This document shows positions 5,672 through 11,893 of a stretch of 12,608 nucleotides of DNA, piece by piece. A program made the position numbers and the translations under genes. The notes beneath the pieces were generated by a model that saw only the letters and a program-made list of their open reading frames with translations, was not told the origin of the DNA and did not search any database. Location of the stretch: assembly GCA_025464045.1 (NCBI GenBank), contig JAODBQ010000387.1:1-12608 (forward strand). The letters are read 5' to 3'. Position 1 is the first letter of the stretch, and every line of letters starts with the position of its first letter. This DNA comes from Ilumatobacteraceae bacterium (GTDB taxonomy: Bacteria; Actinomycetota; Acidimicrobiia; Acidimicrobiales; Ilumatobacteraceae).

Positions 5672-5744
5672 GGTCGAGTAGCTCAGTTGGCAGAGCACAC
5701 GCCTGAAAAGCGTGGGGTCACCGGATCGACGCCGGTCTCGACCA
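5672..5744 (+). tRNA. tRNA-Phe (anticodon GAA) with unusual T loop
   Basis: A 73-base cloverleaf. The acceptor GGTCGAG/CTCGACC and D stem GCTC/GAGC are perfect, with GG in the D loop. The anticodon stem CACGC/GCGTG encloses CTGAAAA (anticodon GAA at 5705-5707). The discriminator is A5744. The T stem ACCGG/CCGGT is intact, but the loop reads ATCGACG, so position 54 (base 5725) is A instead of the near-universal T. The downstream bases give only CC, so a full CCA is not encoded. All other identity features look normal, and the gene is probably functional. Confidence 0.94.
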
Positions 5745-5782
5745 CCGGGTGGCCCGCCGAGGGTCGCCGAAGTCGCCGAGGT

Positions 5783-6490
5783 TCAGCGTGTCGGGACGCC
5801 CGGCAGCGGCCGGCCGGCGCGGTCCTTGCCGAGCATCACGATCACGTTCGCGCCACGTAGCCCGTCGAGGGCCAGGTAGATCGGTGGCGGTGTCGGCATC
5901 GGCGCCACGGCCACGCCGCCCATCAGCTGGGCGATGGAGTAGGCCACGGGGTAGGCGTCCGGGGTGAAGTAGACCTTGCTGACGTCCAGCGAGTCCTCGT
6001 AGCCGGCCGCGTTGGTGGCCTTCACGGTCTGGAACCCGAGGCTGCCGAGGGTGGCGCTGACGGCTGCCGCCGCGCCGTCGATCCCCGACGCGTTGGCCAC
6101 GATCACCACGCCGCCCTGGGTGATCAGCGGCAGCGTCGTGGTCGGGGGCACGGTCGTGGTCGTCGTCGACGATGTCGACGAGGTCGACGAGGTGGAGGAG
6201 GTGGACGACGTGGACGCGCCGGTCGAGGTGCTCGTGGCCCGCGAGGTCGCCGAGGTCGCGACCACCGTGGTGGCGCCGGACGTCGCCCCGTCGGCCGTCC
6301 CGCCAGGCAGGGACGTGGTCGCCGCCGTCGAGGACGTGGCGGACGTCGTCGTCTTGCTGCAACCGGCGAGGACGGCCAACGCCACCGCGCACGTCACCAG
6401 CGCGCCGCGCGGGCGCGCCCAGGCAGACCACCTGCGCTGCACCGCCGCGTGCCCGGCCACCGCGTTCCGGGCCACTGCGTTCGCCTCCAC
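5783..6490 (-). CDS. Lipoprotein with Ser/Thr-rich linker and LytR C-terminal (LytR_C) domain
   Basis: A 235-residue exported lipoprotein. A basic N-terminus is followed by a hydrophobic signal ending in the lipobox LAGC (Cys44). Residues 45-126 are a low-complexity Ser/Thr/Ala linker with five TSS repeats (94-108) and TTTTTVPPTTTLP. Residues 127 to about 224 match the LytR_C domain: VVIVANASGIDGAAAAVSATL, GFQTVKATNAAGYEDSLDVSKVYF, and a terminal VIVMLGKD strand. This domain is found alone or after LytR-CpsA-Psr transferases in actinobacteria and is thought to act at the cell wall. The GTG at 6490 is chosen for its AGGAG ribosome binding site five bases upstream; longer frames upstream lack signal-peptide character. 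It converges on tRNA-Phe and is divergent from engB. Confidence 0.82.
   Translation of the reverse strand: MEANAVARNAVAGHAAVQRRWSAWARPRGALVTCAVALAVLAGCSKTTTSATSSTAATTSLPGGTADGATSGATTVVATSATSRATSTSTGASTSSTSSTSSTSSTSSTTTTTVPPTTTLPLITQGGVVIVANASGIDGAAAAVSATLGSLGFQTVKATNAAGYEDSLDVSKVYFTPDAYPVAYSIAQLMGGVAVAPMPTPPPIYLALDGLRGANVIVMLGKDRAGRPLPGVPTR
6167..6211 (-). repeat. Short tandem repeat encoding (Thr-Ser-Ser)5
   Basis: A 9-base periodic run encodes five TSS units in the linker of the LytR_C lipoprotein, flanked by further Ser/Thr codons. Such a tract could change length by slippage without breaking the frame when whole 9-base units are lost or gained. Confidence 0.7.
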
Positions 6491-6587
6491 GTGGTCTCCT
6501 CTCACCGGGCGCAAGCCTGACCAGTCCGCGAGGGCGAGACAAGTCATCCCGCCCGGATGGCCCGCCAGACCCTTGCACGCCCGCCGG

Positions 6588-6593
6588 TACCGT
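6588..6593 (+). promoter_or_regulatory. -10 element TACCGT, leaderless start of engB
   Basis: TACCGT, then GAACGG, then ATG 6600. No ribosome binding site precedes this ATG, which agrees with leaderless translation. Confidence 0.5.
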
Positions 6594-6599
6594 GAACGG

Positions 6600-7178
6600 A
6601 TGCCGCTGCAGCTGACGTTCGTGATGTCGGCGAAGCGGCACACCGATCTCCCGGCGGCGACGGCGGAGATCGCCGTCGTCGGTCGCAGCAACGTCGGCAA
6701 GTCGTCGCTCCTGAACGCGCTCGCCAACCGCCGCCAGCTCGCCAAGGTGTCGAACACGCCGGGGCGGACCCAGTTGATCAACCTCTTCGTGCTGCCGGGC
6801 GGTGGGTCGTTCGTCGATCTTCCCGGCTACGGCTACGCCAAGGTGCCCCAGCGCGAACGCAAGACGTGGCAGGAGATGATCGAGGGCTACCTGCTCGAGC
6901 GCGAGGGGCTCGAGCTCGTCCTCGTGCTCGTCGACGGCGAGATCGGGCCGACGAAGCTGGACCTGCAGATGCTGGGGTGGCTGCATGCCAACTCGGTCCC
7001 GCACACCGTGGTCGCGACGAAGCTCGACAAGGTGCGGCCGTCGAAGCGGTCCGGACGGCGCCAGCAGTTGGCGCGCGCCTGCGGCCTCGATCCCGGCGAC
7101 GTGATGTGGGTCAGCGCCGCGAACGGGACCGGGATCGATCAGCTGCAATCGCACGTTCACGCGTTGCTCGACGCCTGA
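6600..7178 (+). CDS. engB: Ribosome-assembly GTPase EngB (YsxC/YihA)
   Basis: A 192-residue TRAFAC-class GTPase that helps assemble the large ribosomal subunit and is essential in many bacteria. The G motifs are G1 GRSNVGKS (28-35), the EngB-specific SNTPGRTQ (51-58, switch I with Thr57), G3 DLPGYGYA (73-80) and G4 TKLD (140-143). The G5 position reads SAANGTG (172-178), where many homologues have Ser-Ser/Ala-x-Lys. WQEMIEGYLLER and the LVDGEIGPTKLDLQM segment are typical of the family. The frame is open further upstream, but ATG 6600 gives the normal family length and N-terminus and follows the TACCGT element by six bases. It stands alone between two lipoprotein genes. Confidence 0.97.
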   Translation: MPLQLTFVMSAKRHTDLPAATAEIAVVGRSNVGKSSLLNALANRRQLAKVSNTPGRTQLINLFVLPGGGSFVDLPGYGYAKVPQRERKTWQEMIEGYLLEREGLELVLVLVDGEIGPTKLDLQMLGWLHANSVPHTVVATKLDKVRPSKRSGRRQQLARACGLDPGDVMWVSAANGTGIDQLQSHVHALLDA

Positions 7179-7214
7179 TCGGCCCCGATCCGACGCGACC
7201 CGCAGAACCGCGGG
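7177..7214 (+). terminator. Two small hairpins after engB
   Basis: GATCGG (7177-7182) and CCGATC (7185-7190) form a short stem beginning inside the engB stop codon. CCCGC (7199-7203) and GCGGG (7210-7214) form a second with loop AGAACC. They are weak and lack a T-run, but are the only terminator candidates in the 105-bp gap to the next gene. Confidence 0.35.
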
Positions 7215-7221
7215 ACGACGA

Positions 7222-7250
7222 TCGACGTACCACGACCTGACGTCTACGAT
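7222..7250 (+). promoter_or_regulatory. Candidate sigma-70 type promoter for the 357-residue lipoprotein
   Basis: The -35-like TCGACG (7222-7227) and -10 TACGAT (7245-7250) are separated by 17 bases. A start near 7257 would leave a leader of about 27 bases carrying GGGAGA (7268-7273) ahead of ATG 7284, so this gene looks leadered, unlike engB. Confidence 0.45.
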
Positions 7251-7283
7251 CCACGAACCCACGAGGCGGGAGAACACCGGAAA

Positions 7284-8357
7284 ATGAGCAAGCAGCGAAT
7301 CTTCGCGCCAGCAGCCGTGCTGCTGGCCATCACCCTCGGCGCATGCGGCAGCGATGGCGGCGGCAAGGCATCGTTCAGCGACCAGCTGCAGGAGGCCTGC
7401 CGCACCGTCGCCCGCGGACTGCGCGACGTCGATCAGCCGACGTCGCTGGATGACTTCCGGACGTCGGCCGACGACGCGTCGTCGGTGTTCCAGGCCGGCG
7501 TCGTCGCGCTGAAGAAGCTGAAGGCACCGAGCGCGCAGAGCTCGGACTTCAAGGCGCTGCAGTCGAACATGAACGACGAGATCGACCTGTTCGACCAGAT
7601 CTCGAGCGCGGCGAAGAAGGGTGACGACAAGACCGTCACCACCAAGATCTCCAGCCTCAAGAAGCTCGACAACGACAACTCGGACCTCGCCGACTCGCTC
7701 GACGCCAGCTCGTGCGCGTTCACACCCGTGTTCACCGCCGGACCGCAGACCACGACCACCGAACCGGTGGACACCACGCCCGTCACCGACGCCCCGACGA
7801 CGTTGCCGGCGACGACCGTGCCGGCGACGACGCTGCCGCCGGCCACCACGGTGCCGGTCACCACCGCGGCGCCGGTCACCACGGCGCCGGTCATCACCGC
7901 ACCGACGACGGCCACGGCCGGGGACAACAAGACGATCATCCACCTCGCCGCCGAGATCACGCCGAAGGGCGACTACACGTTCGTCGACTCGGACGAGAAC
8001 ACGGTGACGCTGATCCAGACCGCGCTCGCCCTCGACCCGGTGATGGCCGCCCAGCCGGGCTCGCTGTTCGGCGTCGACGTGATCGTCAACGACATCGCGA
8101 TCACCCGGGTGTTCGGCTTCGTGCCCGACGGCGACACGTTGGCGCCAGGGTCGGTCGAGGCGGTCGAGTCAACGCTCGGCCGCGGTGCCCCGGTCACCCC
8201 GGCGACGATCGCCGGGATCACCGGTGGCACGTTCACCAGCTCCGGCAACCTGTTCTTCGTCGCCGAGAAGGGCGGCACGATGGTGATCGTGGTCGGCAAG
8301 GACCAGAACAGCCTCGAGACGGGGTTCGGCGACTTCGTCGAGGCCGTCGGCAACTGA
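7284..8357 (+). CDS. Two-domain lipoprotein of unknown function with Thr/Pro linker
   Basis: A 357-residue exported protein that I do not recognise. Residues 1-21 are a lipoprotein signal ending in LGAC (Cys21). Residues 22-146 look all-helical, rich in Lys, Asp, Ser and Leu, with Cys39 and Cys144 near the ends, placed so they could form a disulfide closing the domain. Residues 147-215 are a Thr/Pro/Ala/Val linker of near-repeats such as ATTVPATTLPPATTVP. Residues 216-357 form a second, mixed alpha/beta domain (IIHLAAEITPKGDYTFVDSD, then GSLFGVDVIVNDIAIT and TMVIVVGKDQ) without a known motif. ATG 7284 has a distant GGGAGA ribosome binding site. It is convergent with the aldehyde dehydrogenase gene, 28 bp away. 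Confidence 0.85.
   Translation: MSKQRIFAPAAVLLAITLGACGSDGGGKASFSDQLQEACRTVARGLRDVDQPTSLDDFRTSADDASSVFQAGVVALKKLKAPSAQSSDFKALQSNMNDEIDLFDQISSAAKKGDDKTVTTKISSLKKLDNDNSDLADSLDASSCAFTPVFTAGPQTTTTEPVDTTPVTDAPTTLPATTVPATTLPPATTVPVTTAAPVTTAPVITAPTTATAGDNKTIIHLAAEITPKGDYTFVDSDENTVTLIQTALALDPVMAAQPGSLFGVDVIVNDIAITRVFGFVPDGDTLAPGSVEAVESTLGRGAPVTPATIAGITGGTFTSSGNLFFVAEKGGTMVIVVGKDQNSLETGFGDFVEAVGN
7725..7928 (+). repeat. Imperfect Thr/Pro codon repeats (linker)
   Basis: Irregular 12-15 base units such as GCCGGTCACCAC recur through this stretch and encode the Thr/Pro/Val-rich linker of the lipoprotein. They are degenerate, unlike CRISPR repeats, and fully in frame. Confidence 0.6.
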
Positions 8358-8384
8358 GCCGGGCGAGCCGAGCGGCCCGTCGGC
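8358..8384. terminator. Imperfect hairpin between convergent genes
   Basis: GCCGGGC (8358-8364) can pair with GCCCGTCGGC (8375-8384) with a bulge, occupying nearly the whole 28-bp space between the lipoprotein stop (8357) and the aldehyde dehydrogenase stop (8386). It has no T-run and is weaker than the hairpin at 114-151. Confidence 0.35.
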
Positions 8385-8385
8385 G

Positions 8386-9831
8386 TCAGCGACGGCGGAC
8401 GCTGGCGCGCAGCCGAGCCATCAGGTCGCGCGGGTCGGGCAGGCGGAGCCCGGCGCGCACGAGCCGCTGCTTGATCGGCGTGTACGGCGGGTAGAGCACG
8501 AGCGGATCGACCTTCGTGGTCCGCGTGTGGACGGCACGGCGGTGGCTGAACGAGTCGAAGCCGGAACGGCCGTGGTACGCCCCCATCCCGCTCGGTCCGA
8601 CGCCACCGAAGGGCAGGTTCGGGTTGGCGACGTGCAGCAGCGTGGCGTTGACGCACACGCCGCCGCTGCTGGTGCCGGCAACCACGGCCGCGTTCTCGGC
8701 GGCGTCCTCGCTGAACGTGTACAGCGCGAGCGGCCGGTCGCCGGCATTGACGACGTCGATCGCCTCGGCGAGCGAGTCGACGGCGAGCACCGGCAGGATC
8801 GGCCCGAAGATCTCCTCGGCCATCACCGGCTCCTCGCGACCGACGCCGGTGAGCACCGTCGGCTCGATGTAGCGCAGGTCCGCATCGGTACGTCCGCCGT
8901 GGGCCACCGTGCCGGAGTGCATCAGCTGCTCCAGGCGATGGAAGTGCGACTCGTCGACGATCCGTGCGTAGTCGGGGCTGCGCTGCGGATCCGGGCCGTA
9001 GAACGCGTCGACGTGTCGACCGATGGCCGCGACGAGCTCGTCATGCACGGGACGCTCGACGAGCACGTAGTCGGGCGCGATGCAGGTCTGGCCGGCGTTG
9101 ACGAACTTGCCCCATGCGATGCGCCGTCCGGCGACGTCGATGTTCGCATGCCGGCTGACGATCGCCGGGCTCTTGCCACCGAGCTCGAGCGTGACCGGCG
9201 TGAGGTGCTCGGCGGCCGCGCGCATCACGATCCGACCGACCTTGCCACTGCCCGTGTAGATGATGTGGTCGAACCGCTGGGCGAGCAGCTCGGTGGTCTC
9301 GGCCACGCCGCCCTGCACGATCTGCACGGCCGGATCGGCCAGGTCCGCCACGAGCGCGGCGAGCGCATCGGCCGTGCGCGCGGCAAGCTCGCTGGGCTTG
9401 AGCACCACCGTGTTGCCAGCCGCGATCGCGGCGATGGCGGGAGCGACGAGGAGCTGCACAGGGTAGTTCCACGGTGCGATCACGCCGACGACGCCGAGCG
9501 GTTCGGCGACGATCGTCGACGCGGCCGGCTGGTACGCGGCGGGCGTCGGCACGCGCTGCACCTTCGCCCACCGCGGGAGGTGGGCGAGCGTGTGATCGAT
9601 CTCGGCCGTGCAGAAGCCGATCTCGGTGAACCACGCCTCGTGGCGCGGCTTGCCGAAATCGGCAGCGAGCGCATCGAGCAGCCGAGCCTCGTGCGCGCGC
9701 AGCTCCTGCGCCAGCCGGCGCAACGTGGACACCCGCGCCGCGATCGGTCCGGTCGCCCCGGTGGTGAACACCTCGCGGGCCCGTGCGACGGTCGGCGCGA
9801 TCTGATCCAGGGGAGTCGCGGTGAACGTCAT
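8386..9831 (-). CDS. Aldehyde dehydrogenase, class 3-like, NAD(P)+-dependent
   Basis: A 481-residue cytoplasmic enzyme that should oxidise an aldehyde to its acid. The full ALDH set is visible: PWNYP (120-124, Asn122), the cofactor loop VVLKPSE (142-148), YTGSGKVG (192-199), LELGGKSP (215-222, general base Glu216), NAGQTC (245-250, nucleophile Cys250), the EEIFGP motif and PFGGVGPSG. The shortened N-terminus and the C-terminal PPYTP segment place it with class 3/coniferyl-type enzymes acting on medium-chain or aromatic aldehydes. The C-terminus is basic, with no clear membrane helix. ATG 9831 is nine bases after the MpaB-like gene. TAGCCT, six bases upstream of it and overlapping that gene's stop codon, suggests an extra internal leaderless start. 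Confidence 0.95.
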   Translation of the reverse strand: MTFTATPLDQIAPTVARAREVFTTGATGPIAARVSTLRRLAQELRAHEARLLDALAADFGKPRHEAWFTEIGFCTAEIDHTLAHLPRWAKVQRVPTPAAYQPAASTIVAEPLGVVGVIAPWNYPVQLLVAPAIAAIAAGNTVVLKPSELAARTADALAALVADLADPAVQIVQGGVAETTELLAQRFDHIIYTGSGKVGRIVMRAAAEHLTPVTLELGGKSPAIVSRHANIDVAGRRIAWGKFVNAGQTCIAPDYVLVERPVHDELVAAIGRHVDAFYGPDPQRSPDYARIVDESHFHRLEQLMHSGTVAHGGRTDADLRYIEPTVLTGVGREEPVMAEEIFGPILPVLAVDSLAEAIDVVNAGDRPLALYTFSEDAAENAAVVAGTSSGGVCVNATLLHVANPNLPFGGVGPSGMGAYHGRSGFDSFSHRRAVHTRTTKVDPLVLYPPYTPIKQRLVRAGLRLPDPRDLMARLRASVRRR

Positions 9832-9837
9832 CTGCCC

Positions 9838-9843
9838 AGGCTA
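9838..9843 (-). promoter_or_regulatory. -10 element TAGCCT overlapping the upstream stop codon
   Basis: TAGCCT on the minus strand, then GGGCAG, then ATG 9831. The TAG of this hexamer is also the stop codon of the MpaB-like gene. The aldehyde dehydrogenase may therefore be made both from the operon and from its own leaderless message. Confidence 0.45.
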
Positions 9844-10728
9844 TGAGCGGGCGGCGATGCCCTCCGCGGCCGGGAGCGCCCAGCGGATCGCCTGGGTGAC
9901 CGCATCGCCCGCCACCCGGCCGACGGTTGCCTCGGTGACCGGCAGCCACGGCAGCCGCAACGGCCATCGCGCCCACCGCGGCACGAGCGACACCGCCGCG
10001 GCGGCCAGGGGCAGGTACGCCGGGCGCAGGGCCAACGGCAGCGGCGGGTTGACGACGAGGTACCTCGCCGTGGCCCGTGCCGCGGGCGTGCTGGCGAGCT
10101 CCGGGCGGTAGGCAGCAAACATCGCCCGCACCTCGGCCATCGACGAGGGCACGTCACGCGCCCCGAGCTCGGTGGCGATCCGCCCGCTCTGCACCGCGTA
10201 GACGTCGTACTCGGCGTCGGTGAGCGACGTCGCGCCGAAGCGGCGATGGGCGCTGACGAAGCTGCTGACCTCGACGACGTGCACCCACGACAGCAGGTGG
10301 GGGTCGCTCGCGGCGTACGGCCGGCCGTCGGGCGCGACGCCCGTGACGCGGCGGTGCACGGCGCGCACGACCTCGATCTGGCGCTGCGCGTCGCGCGCCG
10401 AGCCGTACGTGGTGACGGCGAGGAAGCGGCTGGTGCGCGCGAGCCGGCCCCACGGGTCGCCCCGGTAGCCGGAGTGCTGGTCGACGCCGGCCATCGCCAG
10501 CGGGTGGAGCGACTGCAGCAGCAGCGCGGTGAGCCCACCGATGAACATCGCCGCATCACCGTGCACGCGTGCGATCGGGCTGTCCGCGGCGAACCAGCGC
10601 GGCCCGTCGTCGGACCGCATCCGCCGTCCGACCTCGGCTCCATCCGACCCGGCGATGCGCTCGAAGATCGCACCGCCGATGGAGCGTCGCACGCCGGCGA
10701 GCACACCCTCGAACGCCGATGCCACCAT
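9841..10728 (-). CDS. Oxygenase MpaB/DUF2236 family protein
   Basis: A 295-residue protein of the DUF2236/MpaB group, common in actinobacteria and related to latex-clearing (Lcp) haem oxygenases. Family landmarks are ARVHGDAAMFIGG (53-65), LLLQSLHPLAMAGVDQHSGYRGDPWGRL in two conserved pieces (69-82 and 83-96), and SWVHVVEVSSFV (147-158), where His150 is the best haem-ligand candidate. The later LPLAAAAVSLVP is hydrophobic. Start ATG 10728 is chosen because residues before it are Arg-rich and not conserved in character; the open frame itself reaches 10848 and would overlap the divergent gene. A weak CAGACT lies six bases upstream. Its true substrate is unknown. It is probably co-transcribed with the aldehyde dehydrogenase. 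Confidence 0.85.
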   Translation of the reverse strand: MVASAFEGVLAGVRRSIGGAIFERIAGSDGAEVGRRMRSDDGPRWFAADSPIARVHGDAAMFIGGLTALLLQSLHPLAMAGVDQHSGYRGDPWGRLARTSRFLAVTTYGSARDAQRQIEVVRAVHRRVTGVAPDGRPYAASDPHLLSWVHVVEVSSFVSAHRRFGATSLTDAEYDVYAVQSGRIATELGARDVPSSMAEVRAMFAAYRPELASTPAARATARYLVVNPPLPLALRPAYLPLAAAAVSLVPRWARWPLRLPWLPVTEATVGRVAGDAVTQAIRWALPAAEGIAARS

Positions 10729-10751
10729 CTGTTCAGTCTGCCGGGACCCGT

Positions 10752-10763
10752 CCCCGCGCGGGG
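10752..10763. repeat. 12-bp GC palindrome between divergent genes
   Basis: CCCCGCGCGGGG sits in the 65-bp gap between the MpaB-like gene and the LLM oxidoreductase gene. It might be an operator shared by both, or chance in GC-rich DNA. Confidence 0.35.
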
Positions 10764-10781
10764 TCCGCGACCACCGGGTTC

Positions 10782-10787
10782 TACGGT
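10782..10787 (+). promoter_or_regulatory. -10 element TACGGT, leaderless start of the LLM oxidoreductase
   Basis: TACGGT, then GGCCCG, then ATG 10794. No ribosome binding site is present. Confidence 0.5.
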
Positions 10788-10793
10788 GGCCCG

Positions 10794-11870
10794 ATGGAGC
10801 AGTTGAAGGAACTTGCGTTCTACGGCCTCGCCGGCGCACCACGATCACCGGCGGATCTGCTGGACGAGTGCCGGGACGGTGAGGCGCTCGGCTTCGGCAG
10901 CGTGTTCCTCAGCGAGCGGTTCAACGTCAAGGAGATCGTCACGCTCAGCGGCGCAGCCGCAGCGTGCACGACGTCGCTCGGGATCGCCACCGGCGTCACC
11001 AACCACAACACCCGCCACCCGATGGTCACGGCGAGCTACGCGACGACGATGCACCGGCTCACCGGTGGTCGGTTCACGCTCGGTCTCGGCCGTGGCATGG
11101 ACCGGATGTTCGATGCGTTCGGCCTTGCGCACATCACGAGTGCTCAGCTGGAGGACATCGCCGGTGTGTTCCGTCGGCTGTGGCACGGCGAGACGGTGCT
11201 CGGCCACGACGGTCCGGCCGGCAGCTGGCCCGCACTCGCGCTCGACCCGGACTTCCGCGAGGACATCCCGATGCTGATCTCGGCCTTCGGTCCGCACAGC
11301 CTCGAGCTGGCCGGTCGCGTGTTCGACGGGGTGCTGCTGCACACGTTCTTCACCGACGAGACGATGCAGCGGGTCACCGACATCGTGCACCGCGCCGCGG
11401 AGCAGGCCGGCCGCGATCCGGCATCCGTGCGGATCTGGAGCTGCTTCGCCGTCATCGGCGACTGGCTGCCGGAGGACGTGCGGTTGAAGAAGACCGTCGG
11501 GCGGATGGCGACCTACCTCCAGGCGTACGGCGACCTGATGGTGCGCACGAACGGTTGGGACCCTGCGGTGCTCGCCCGCTTCCGCGCCGACCCGTTCGTC
11601 GCCGGCTTCCGTGGGGCACTCGATGCGAAGGCCACCACGTCCGAGCTCGAGCACGTCGCCGCGCTGATCCCGGACGAGTGGTTGGCGGCCGCAGGCACGG
11701 GGTCGCCGGCGCAGTGTGCCGACGCGGTGCTGCACCAGTTCGCTGTCGGCGCCGACAGCGTGATCCTGCACGGCGCCGCACCTGCGGAGCTCGCCCCGGT
11801 GATCGACGCCTACCGCAGCATCCGGCCCGACGGTCGGTTCGACCACCTCGCCGCCAACCCCGGCGGCTGA
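10794..11870 (+). CDS. LLM-class oxidoreductase, probably F420-dependent
   Basis: A 358-residue luciferase-like (beta/alpha)8 barrel protein expected to use coenzyme F420 (or FMN) to reduce or oxidise a small molecule. The N-terminal strand ELAFYGLAGAP, GFGSVFLSERFNVKEI (34-49), GIATGVTNHNTRHP and TMHRLTGGRFTLGLGRGMD match the actinobacterial F420-dependent group that I recall as the MSMEG_2249 family. The barrel continues with IPMLISAFGPHSLELAGRV and ends with the GADSVILHG strand. Length and termini are normal. ATG 10794 gives the family N-terminus directly and has a TACGGT element six bases upstream. It is divergent from the MpaB-like/aldehyde dehydrogenase pair and converges on the gene at the right edge. 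Cofactor use is inferred from family, not from a unique residue. Confidence 0.9.
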   Translation: MEQLKELAFYGLAGAPRSPADLLDECRDGEALGFGSVFLSERFNVKEIVTLSGAAAACTTSLGIATGVTNHNTRHPMVTASYATTMHRLTGGRFTLGLGRGMDRMFDAFGLAHITSAQLEDIAGVFRRLWHGETVLGHDGPAGSWPALALDPDFREDIPMLISAFGPHSLELAGRVFDGVLLHTFFTDETMQRVTDIVHRAAEQAGRDPASVRIWSCFAVIGDWLPEDVRLKKTVGRMATYLQAYGDLMVRTNGWDPAVLARFRADPFVAGFRGALDAKATTSELEHVAALIPDEWLAAAGTGSPAQCADAVLHQFAVGADSVILHGAAPAELAPVIDAYRSIRPDGRFDHLAANPGG

Positions 11871-11893
11871 ACGACCGCCGCGGTCGGGTTCAG
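11867..11893. terminator. Hairpin containing the stop codons of both convergent genes
   Basis: CTGAAC (11867-11872) and GACCG (11873-11877) pair with CGGTC (11881-11885) and GTTCAG (11888-11893), with loop CCG and a GG bulge. The TGA of the oxidoreductase (11868-11870) is in one arm and the stop of the opposite gene (11890-11892) in the other. The genes are only 19 bp apart, so this is the likely two-way transcription end. No T-run. Confidence 0.6.

Noticed and set aside
5263..5698. Small open frames across the tRNA genes
   Set aside because: They overlap two or three clear tRNA genes and show no protein-like composition.
5340..5782. Integration site at the tRNA cluster (attB-like duplication)
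   Set aside because: No tRNA 3'-end duplicate, integrase gene or composition change is visible; flanking genes are ordinary chromosomal ones.
6150..6225. Possible CRISPR or minisatellite array
   Set aside because: The repeats are 9-base in-frame codons for Thr-Ser-Ser without spacers; they are a protein linker.
7790..7920. Possible CRISPR-like repeats
   Set aside because: Units are degenerate, of variable length and in frame with a Thr/Pro linker; there are no unique spacers.
5718..7943. 741-codon minus-strand open frame crossing engB and two other genes
   Set aside because: It runs antisense through engB and through the first part of the lipoprotein, and its translation is almost all Arg, Gly and Asp repeats. 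No signal or domain is visible.
8527..9846. Plus-strand open frame opposite the aldehyde dehydrogenase
   Set aside because: It mirrors the dehydrogenase codon bias, with an Arg/Gly/Val/Asp-rich translation and no start signal.
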